DNA of 39,233 nt from Pseudomonas brassicae. Its GTDB lineage: Bacteria > Pseudomonadota > Gammaproteobacteria > Pseudomonadales > Pseudomonadaceae. Of the stretch, positions 35,046-39,233 are shown piece by piece. The first letter of the stretch is position 1; each line of letters begins with the position of its first letter. The stretch is from positions 1 through 39,233 of the forward strand of contig NZ_JAAHBU010000047.1 in the NCBI RefSeq assembly GCF_010671725.1, written 5' to 3'. The translations under genes were made by a program, and so were the position numbers. A model generated the notes under the pieces. That model made no database searches. It was given only the letters and a program-made list of their open reading frames with translations, and was not told the origin of the DNA.

Positions 35046-35468
35046 ATGTACGACTACCCCGTAACGGTGCACGAAGAAGACGGTACCCCATGGGTGAGCT
35101 GCCCCGACGCCCCTGAAATGTCGAGCGCGGGCGATACGGTGGAGGAAGCCCTTTTCGATGCCGTAGACGCTTTGGAGTCCGCGTTGTCCCTGTATGTGGA
35201 TCAACGCATTGCCATACCGCTGCCATCGCCTGCTGCGCCAGGCCAGCCCGTCGTTCGTCTGCCTGCGCTGAGCGCAGCCAAGGCAGCGCTGTGGAATACG
35301 ATGGTCAAACAGAAGGTCACCAAAACCGAGCTGGCGCGCCGGCTGGGTGTGAATCGCCCACAGGTAGATCGGCTGGTGGATTTGCTGCACCGTTCCAAGA
35401 TCGAGCAGGTGGAGCATGCGCTGCGAGTGCTTGGGCAACGTATAGAGCTGTCTGTGGTTGCGGCCTGA
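35046..35468 (+). CDS. hicB: HicB antitoxin
   Basis: A 140-residue antitoxin. The N-terminal RNase-H-like part reads MYDYPVTVHEEDGTPWVSCPDAPEMSSAGDTVEEALFDAVDALESAL. The C-terminal helix-turn-helix reads TKTELARRLGVNRPQVDRLVDLLHRSKIEQVEHAL. It neutralises HicA and probably binds the double operator. GGAGG eight bases before ATG 35046 fixes the start; earlier in-frame codons lie inside hicA's end. It is intact even though the toxin may be inactive. Confidence 0.93.
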   Translation: MYDYPVTVHEEDGTPWVSCPDAPEMSSAGDTVEEALFDAVDALESALSLYVDQRIAIPLPSPAAPGQPVVRLPALSAAKAALWNTMVKQKVTKTELARRLGVNRPQVDRLVDLLHRSKIEQVEHALRVLGQRIELSVVAA

Positions 35469-35512
35469 TCAGAAGCGCCAGCTATCCGCAGCATCTCGAC
35501 AAAACCCCAAAA

Positions 35513-35541
35513 CGAAAAAACCCGCCAGAAGGCGTTTTTCG
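35513..35541. terminator. Bidirectional terminator after hicB
   Basis: CGAAAAA and CGCC pair with GGCG and TTTTTCG around AGAA, with a two- to three-base bulge. A-run and T-run on either side suit both strands. Confidence 0.6.
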
Positions 35542-35700
35542 GTGGTTCCAGAAACACTAAAAACCGTCTCTGCAACCTTGTGGCACCAGACGAACGGTAT
35601 GTTTCGGGGAGGCCAGGATTTTCGGGCGTCTGGATTTCGGTGGAAAATTCGGCGTACCCCAACTAGTAACTATAAATAAATCAGCTAGTTATGGCGTTCG

Positions 35701-36468
35701 GTGGAATCGAACTCGGGATTTTTTAGATCTCAGCACGTTGCCGGTCTACAAGTAAACCATTCAGAGCCGTATACGAATGGTAATGCGAAGGTCTATGGCC
35801 TTGAGATCAACCCGGCCGCGATGGTGAAGGTCGAGAAGGTTTCGGCCCCCGTAGAGCGGGCGCTGTCGGATGCGGAGCTGAAGCATTTTTGGCAGACGAT
35901 AGAGAGTACAGAGGGTGTCGGTCCCGTGATGGCGCTGCTGTTCAAGTTCGTGATCGCCACTGGTGGCCAACGCATCAAGAACATCATCGAAACTACCTGG
36001 GCGCACTACGATCTGGAGGCGGGTACTGTGCTGCTGGTTCATCGGAAAGGCAGGGGCGGGCAGACCATGAGTCGGCCGCACCTTGTTCCCCTCTCGGATC
36101 GGGCCGTGTCCCTCATGCGGCGTGTGCAGGAGATCAGCGGCGACCATCAGTGGCCTTGGACAACTCATGGTAAGCAGCCCTTCGTCATCAGTAGCCCAAC
36201 ACATGCGATAGCTGACTGGATGGATTCCAAGCATGCGGCGGTTGACGGAGTGCGGGTACCGTCCTTTTCGCCGAGGGACCTGCGCCGTACTTGCACCCAG
36301 CTTATGCAACGGCGCGGTGTTGATGATCGACTGTCTGACCTTTTGCAGGCGCATGGCCAGACGGGGGTGGTCTCGAAACACTACCGGAACAACCCTGAGG
36401 CCGCACTACCAGAGAAGCGTCGTGCAATGTCGCGCCGGAAAAAGAAGACTGCCGGGCCAAAGTCATAA
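35701..36468 (+). pseudogene. Tyrosine integrase, C-terminal catalytic fragment
   Basis: The coding region lacks the N-terminal arm- and core-binding domains. From about VKVEKVSAPVERALSDAELKHF it shows the catalytic part: ATGGQRIKNIIETTWAHYDL (first Arg), TVLLVHRKGRGG, PSFSPRDLRRTCTQLMQRRG (second Arg and the box II HxxR-like position given as D-L-R-R-T) and GVVSKHYRNN with the nucleophilic Tyr. About 220 residues are present against 380-420 in full integrases. The start given (GTG at 35701) is only the first open codon. Its 5' end abuts sequence resembling the antisense of a tRNA T-arm (GGTGGAATCGAACTCGGGAT). It marks a past insertion. Confidence 0.75.
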
Positions 36469-36509
36469 ACGTCCTGTTGACTGACTCCCTCGCATCTACG
36501 CAGGACGGC

Positions 36510-36528
36510 CATTTTAGCCGCTAAAATG
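36510..36528. repeat. Inverted repeat CATTTTAG-ccg-CTAAAATG
   Basis: Perfect eight-bp arms around a three-bp centre, 41 bp after the integrase fragment. Could be a recombinase or regulator site, or a hairpin end of the integrase transcript. Confidence 0.6.
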
Positions 36529-36715
36529 CGTCAGCCCCTGTTTTCCCACCCATTGATCCACTGAAAGCACCGCTCCCAATCCACCGCTACCTATAGCGAT
36601 TGAGTAGTCAGCTCGCCGCACAGGAGGGCTAGCAGTCCGTTGACGATTCCCCAGAATGCGCGGCTTGTAGCCATTTTCAGTTCCAAAAACTCAGCTGAAA
36701 ACACGTCGAAACGAC

Positions 36716-36745
36716 GAATAACAGGGAATAACAGCGAATACCAGA
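36716..36745 (+). repeat. Three tandem 10-bp repeats GAATAACAGN
   Basis: GAATAACAG at 36716, 36726 and GAATACCAG at 36736 lie exactly 10 bp apart, one helical turn. Such arrays are typical of cooperative binding sites or integrase arm sites. Confidence 0.65.
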
Positions 36746-36917
36746 AAATAAGCAACGTTGAATATTACGCAATGTTGTTAGTTCTGCCGGTGTCACTTGT
36801 GCGCATGTAAGAAGAGCCGTGCGCGCCACGAAATCGTAGTTAACGCTTTTGTGGCGCGAGGCCACGCTTACTTGTCACACTGGAAAAATGAGATCGACGG
36901 GCTTGGAAGCCTGAAAT

Positions 36918-36963
36918 ACTGTCGCGACAGTTATTGCGTAATGCGGAAAACTGTCGCGTCAGT
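36918..36963 (+). promoter_or_regulatory. Two ACTGTCGCGWCAGT palindromes 32 bp apart
   Basis: ACTGTCGCGACAGT at 36918-36931 is a perfect 14-bp palindrome. ACTGTCGCGTCAGT at 36950-36963 differs by one base. The 32-bp spacing is close to three helical turns. They frame a TTATTGCGTAAT stretch. No regulator could be matched. Confidence 0.6.
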
Positions 36964-37012
36964 CTGCAGGCTATGGTCGCCTGTAGACGCTGAGGCCCGG
37001 ATGAGGGCCTCA
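36962..37012 (+). ncRNA. Candidate structured small RNA (two hairpins)
   Basis: GTCTGCAGGC-tatggtc-GCCTGTAGAC forms a 10-bp stem with one G-U pair and a seven-base loop (36962-36988). Two bases later TGAGGCCC-ggatga-GGGCCTCA makes an eight-bp stem (36991-37012), then ATAGTCCCTCTTTA. The region has no ORF. The 5' boundary and promoter are not resolved. Short immunity RNAs are known from P4-type elements; the analogy is inference. Confidence 0.35.
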
Positions 37013-37112
37013 ATAGTCCCTCTTTAGAACCCGTAAATAAAGGCTCTCCAGGCTTTTCGACGAACGGTAATCAGTGAAGCGCCGCTGGATTTTTCGTTTG
37101 GTTTAGGCCCTT

Positions 37113-37152
37113 CTGAGCACTCAGTGATACTCCTGAGCACTCAGTGGTACGC
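37113..37152 (+). repeat. 20-bp direct repeat built on CTGAGCACTCAG
   Basis: CTGAGCACTCAGTGATACTC and CTGAGCACTCAGTGGTACGC follow each other without gap and differ at two positions. Each contains the 12-bp palindrome CTGAG-CA-CTCAG. Spacing is two helical turns, so the element looks like a pair of operator sites or iterons. Confidence 0.65.
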
Positions 37153-37188
37153 AATGGGACAGATGAGACGGTAGTTAATATCTGCGGG

Positions 37189-37210
37189 TATCTTTAGTTA
37201 TCTAAAGGTA
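37189..37210. repeat. Inverted repeat TATCTTTAG-TTAT-CTAAAGGTA
   Basis: Nine-bp arms with one mismatch around TTAT. Possible operator or transcript hairpin. Confidence 0.5.
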
Positions 37211-37360
37211 ATTGCTGAAGTCGTTGAAAAACCTGTTGCAGTTTTCTGGATACGCCCGGTAACATCCGAAGCATTCTAAGGTGGAAGCTACACAGTGAGA
37301 CTCTATGAGTGCTCTCTGGCGCTTACCTTGAGGATGCTGGATTGCTGAATTGCAGGCAAA

Positions 37361-37391
37361 GAAAAGCCCCTGGTAGTCGAAGACCAGGGGC
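37361..37391 (-). terminator. Minus-strand terminator-like hairpin
   Basis: GCCCCTGGT and ACCAGGGGC (perfect nine-bp stem, eight-base loop) are followed on the minus strand by TTTTCTTT. If real, a minus-strand transcript runs from within 37400-37670 toward it, opposite to alpA. No protein is apparent there. Confidence 0.55.
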
Positions 37392-37489
37392 CGACTCGGG
37401 AAAGGACGTTGGCGCGTCCTCTGCATGTCAGCTAGGCCAGCACACAACCCCGAGGGGAGAAGCATTTGAGACGGCTTCTGACTGGGCAA

Positions 37490-37507
37490 ATAGGCACATG
37501 TGCCTAT
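37490..37507. promoter_or_regulatory. Perfect 18-bp palindrome upstream of alpA
   Basis: ATAGGCACATGTGCCTAT has nine-bp arms with no centre, the form of a dimeric-repressor operator. It lies 164 bp before the alpA start. Confidence 0.65.
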
Positions 37508-37537
37508 CTGTCCACGGGCGGACTGTATTACCGGAAG

Positions 37538-37581
37538 GGATATTGCGCAACACTGGATTATTACCCAGTGCCGTAATATCC
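37538..37581. promoter_or_regulatory. Split inverted repeat upstream of alpA
   Basis: GGATATT...CACTGG and CCAGTG...AATATCC pair in two blocks (seven and six bp) over 44 bp with an eight-base loop. As DNA it may be a nested operator; as RNA a stem with an internal loop in the alpA leader. Confidence 0.55.
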
Positions 37582-37670
37582 GACGACCAGCAACCCGGTT
37601 TTCGTGGTTTTTGGTGGAATCAGTACAACCCCCTTCGGTTTCTCTGATGCTTTTGATTGAGAAATCACCA

Positions 37671-37889
37671 ATGACTTCAAATGTCGCCCGCAGCACCGAT
37701 GTACCCAACCTGCCTATACCTGGTGCCCGCGCTACCGCCGCTCAGCTCTGCGCCAAGTACCAAGTAAGCCGTGCCACCTGGTGGCGTTGGTCCAAAACTC
37801 CCGGGTTTCCCGCACCTATTCGCTTCGGTCGCTCCGTCCGCTGGGAGCCCGAGTCTGTGGAATCCTTCCTGCTTAGTCAGGAGGCCTAA
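37671..37889 (+). CDS. AlpA-family DNA-binding regulator/excisionase
   Basis: A 72-residue protein with the AlpA-type MerR-like winged helix: GARATAAQLCAKYQVSRATWWRWSKTPGFPAPIRFGRSVRWEPESVESFLLSQEA. In phages, satellites and islands such proteins activate integrase or excision genes and early regions. ATG 37671 was chosen; an ATG at 37647 in frame would add eight residues. The stop lies four bp before the next start, in an operon of small genes. The palindromes upstream are candidate targets. Confidence 0.88.
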   Translation: MTSNVARSTDVPNLPIPGARATAAQLCAKYQVSRATWWRWSKTPGFPAPIRFGRSVRWEPESVESFLLSQEA

Positions 37890-37892
37890 CCC

Positions 37893-38060
37893 ATGATGAT
37901 CAATCAACTCTGCGTAGGCGCGGAGCGGGGAGCGCTTGGCCCTGAAAAAGCGGTTCTATCCCTTCCTGTACCCTTAAAAGATTTGATGGCCCTTCACCAT
38001 CTCGTGTGCGCTCATCAATTCGTTAGCGGTCAAGCTGGCTCTGAAAGCGAGGTGGCCTAA
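37893..38060 (+). CDS. Small protein (55 aa) in the alpA operon
   Basis: Begins MMINQLCVGAERGALGPEKA and continues VLSLPVPLKDLMALHHLVCA, HQFVSGQAGSESEVA. A strong GGAGG lies eight bases before the ATG, and the tight fit (three bp after alpA's stop, one bp before the next ATG) supports translation. No signal, one amphipathic helix. Not recognised. Confidence 0.7.
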   Translation: MMINQLCVGAERGALGPEKAVLSLPVPLKDLMALHHLVCAHQFVSGQAGSESEVA

Positions 38061-38061
38061 C

Positions 38062-38358
38062 ATGGCAAAGCCCCCACCTCTCGATGCTTGTCCAGCGCAA
38101 GGGAATCTCGATACTAGCGGTAGCGCGCAACGCACGCGCCTTCTCGCACACCTGCGCCAGCACGGATCGATCAACACCTTTCAGGCCATCACGCTGCTCA
38201 ACATACTGCGTCCGGGCGCCCGTATCTCAGAGCTACGGGACCAAGGTCACAATATCGTCACCCACCTGGGTACTCTGAAAGATGACCAAGGCCGTGAGCA
38301 CCAGAAGGTGGCCACCTACTTCCTGAGTGCCGTCCCGGCGCAGAAGGTGGTTGCATGA
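38062..38358 (+). CDS. Winged-helix (HTH) phage-type protein
   Basis: A 98-residue product. Residues of about 18-70 form a winged helix typical of phage/satellite replication-region proteins: GSAQRTRLLAHLRQHGSINTFQAITLLNILRPGARISELRDQGHNIVTHL, followed by beta-wing-like GREHQKVATYFLS. Such 'RISELR..GHxI' proteins occur in many Pseudomonas prophages, likely binding element DNA. It overlaps the next gene by four bp (ATGA). Confidence 0.82.
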   Translation: MAKPPPLDACPAQGNLDTSGSAQRTRLLAHLRQHGSINTFQAITLLNILRPGARISELRDQGHNIVTHLGTLKDDQGREHQKVATYFLSAVPAQKVVA

Positions 38359-39011
38359 CGGCCAAGATCATTCCGTTCGATTACCAGGGGCGCGCCGTGC
38401 GCTTCGATGCCGACGGCTGGCTGCATGCCACTGAGATTGCAGATAGGTTCGGCAAAGAGCCGCATGAGTGGCTGCGCCTGCCGGATACCGAACGCTACCT
38501 CGAGGGGCTGCAACGTAGATACGGGGAAATCCCGTATGTAAAAACCAGCCGTGCCCGTGCGGATCGTGGTGGCGGCACCTGGTTGCATCCGAAGCTGGCG
38601 GTGAAGTTTGCCCGGTGGCTCGACGTGGATTTTGAAATCTGGTGTGACGAACAGTTGGACACCCTGCTGCGCGGTGAATCGAAGTCCTGGGCCAACGCCC
38701 GGCGTGAGGCAGCTATCGGACACAGGGCCGTGTGTGACGCCATCGCACTCAACTGCGAAGCCCAAGGCAAGACGCCTCAGCGCCACCACTTCATCAATGA
38801 AGCGCGGCTCATCAATCAGGTGATCACCGGCTCCTTCGCTGGCCGGGACCGCGACCAGTTGAGCGCGCCAGAGCTGGAGATTGTCACCCTCGCCGAACTG
38901 CGCGACACGGTACTGATCGGCGGAGGTATGGCCTATGCCGAGCGTAGGGCAAACCTGCTGCTCTACGTTCGTGAACTCCAGAGCAAGCATCAGCGGGAGA
39001 TCGCAGCATGA
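38355..39011 (+). CDS. KilA-N domain phage-type protein
   Basis: A 218-residue protein with an N-terminal KilA-N DNA-binding fold: MTAKIIPFDYQGRAVRFDADGWLHATEIADRFGKEPHEWLRLPDTERYL, ARADRGGGTWLHPKLAVKFARWLDVDFEIWCDEQLDTLL. A C-terminal helical region (RRANLLLYVRELQSKHQREIAA) follows. KilA-N proteins are common in phages and DNA viruses, often with a second antirepressor-like domain; the role is not established. Coupled by ATGA to both neighbours. Intact. Confidence 0.9.
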   Translation: MTAKIIPFDYQGRAVRFDADGWLHATEIADRFGKEPHEWLRLPDTERYLEGLQRRYGEIPYVKTSRARADRGGGTWLHPKLAVKFARWLDVDFEIWCDEQLDTLLRGESKSWANARREAAIGHRAVCDAIALNCEAQGKTPQRHHFINEARLINQVITGSFAGRDRDQLSAPELEIVTLAELRDTVLIGGGMAYAERRANLLLYVRELQSKHQREIAA

Positions 39012-39163
39012 AGCTCCAGACCCACACTCCAAAGGGGTATCCAAAGCGCGATCCCCTTTCAATTCTGCTGGTGGCCAGAGTTAGCCATTGGGTGGTGAAG
39101 CATCCTCGTTCCGGGGTGGTGGGGCCCGGTTATACACAACCCCACCGGCACTGGCGTCTGTAG
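39008..39163 (+). CDS. Small protein (51 aa) after the KilA-N gene
   Basis: ATG 39008 overlaps the KilA-N stop (ATGA). The frame reads MKLQTHTPKGYPKRDPLSIL, LVARVSHWVVKHPRSGVVGP, GYTQPHRHWRL, basic and without membrane segment. The overlap suggests translational coupling, but coding character is modest. Not recognised. Confidence 0.5.
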   Translation: MKLQTHTPKGYPKRDPLSILLVARVSHWVVKHPRSGVVGPGYTQPHRHWRL

Positions 39164-39205
39164 TTCCTCGCGAAGGTTTCTCTTGACGAGAGTCAGCCTA
39201 CGGGA

Positions 39206-39233
39206 ATGGACTTGACCAACTTGACCAACTTGA
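39206..39233 (+). CDS. 5' end of a gene starting MDLTNLTNL (probable element primase), cut by the window
   Basis: ATG 39206 opens a frame M-D-L-T-N-L-T-N-L made by tandem copies of TTGACCAAC, still open at the last base. Tandem T-N-L repeats at the start are something I associate with primase/helicase-type replication proteins of Pseudomonas prophages and satellites, and the position after the HTH and KilA-N genes fits. Only nine codons are visible. Confidence 0.4.

Larger units (their letters stand above)
36469..37670. other. 1.2-kb non-coding, palindrome-rich control region
   Basis: No convincing gene on either strand, but seven kinds of symmetric or repeated sequence occur (listed separately): a CATTTTAG inverted repeat, a 10-bp tandem repeat, two ACTGTCGCGWCAGT palindromes, two RNA-like hairpins, a 20-bp direct repeat made of palindromes, a CTTTAG hairpin, a minus-strand terminator-like hairpin, an 18-bp perfect palindrome and a long split hairpin. 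It lies upstream of alpA and is less GC-rich than the chromosome. Confidence 0.7.

Noticed and set aside
35697..35770. tRNA gene or tRNA 3' end on the minus strand
   Set aside because: The T-loop-like GTTCGATTCC is present but the flanking bases do not pair as a T stem and no acceptor, D or anticodon arms can be formed.
36571..36655. Short minus-strand peptide VDWERCFQWINGWENRG with a stop
   Set aside because: Only about 19 codons lie between two stops and there is no start or ribosome-binding site. At most a gene scrap.
37202..37708. 168-codon minus-strand frame upstream of alpA
   Set aside because: It spans several palindromes and a terminator-like hairpin, shows no domain or ribosome-binding site, and has mixed codon use.

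Overview
The window is chromosomal DNA of a Pseudomonas, most likely of the P. putida group. The evidence is GC-rich coding sequence with typical Pseudomonas codon use, P. putida-style REP hairpins, an aguB-aguA pair, an OprD-family porin, a FecI/FecR/TonB-receptor set and an rml (dTDP-rhamnose) operon. This is judged from recognisable protein families; no database search was possible.

Layout. 0-9 kb holds a small unknown protein, a Sel1-type protein, rmuC, a DctB-like hybrid histidine kinase, and the overlapping operon rfbB-rfbA-rfbC-rfbD on the minus strand. 9-14.2 kb holds a kinase/M23-like/class III aminotransferase fusion and the agmatine-to-putrescine pair aguB-aguA, preceded by a repeated palindromic operator. 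14.3-18.5 kb holds a Fur-box-preceded TonB siderophore receptor, a candidate small RNA and an OprD-family porin. 18.6-24.8 kb holds an MFS transporter, tandem LprI/DUF1311-like paralogues, a small lipoprotein, a duplicated REP-bearing segment with gene fragments, and a trimethylamine-monooxygenase-like flavoenzyme. 25-29.6 kb holds an iron-type cell-surface signalling operon (ECF sigma, anti-sigma, STN-type TonB receptor) with a Fur box. 29.6-35.5 kb is accessory: a membrane protein, a SUKH-like and a DUF2314/ankyrin protein, YefM-YoeB, a RelE/XRE pair, a DUF3077-like gene, and HicA-HicB beside a hicA remnant. 35.7-39.2 kb is one flank of an integrated element. It has an integrase fragment, a roughly 1.2-kb palindrome-rich non-coding control region, then alpA, small ORFs, an HTH protein, a KilA-N protein and the first codons of a gene starting M-D-L-T-N-L-T-N-L. 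This resembles a P4-like satellite or phage-inducible island.

A technical point dominates the first 27 kb. At least ten otherwise convincing genes are broken by single-base indels, almost all loss of one base from a CC/GG run. They are spread over unrelated housekeeping genes, so I treat them as probable sequence errors and give full-length spans. The most interesting parts are the palindrome-dense region upstream of alpA with a candidate structured RNA, the HicA copy that has lost its catalytic-position histidine beside a fragment that keeps it, the repeated CGAT-N4-ATCG operator before aguBA, and the three-domain aminotransferase fusion.
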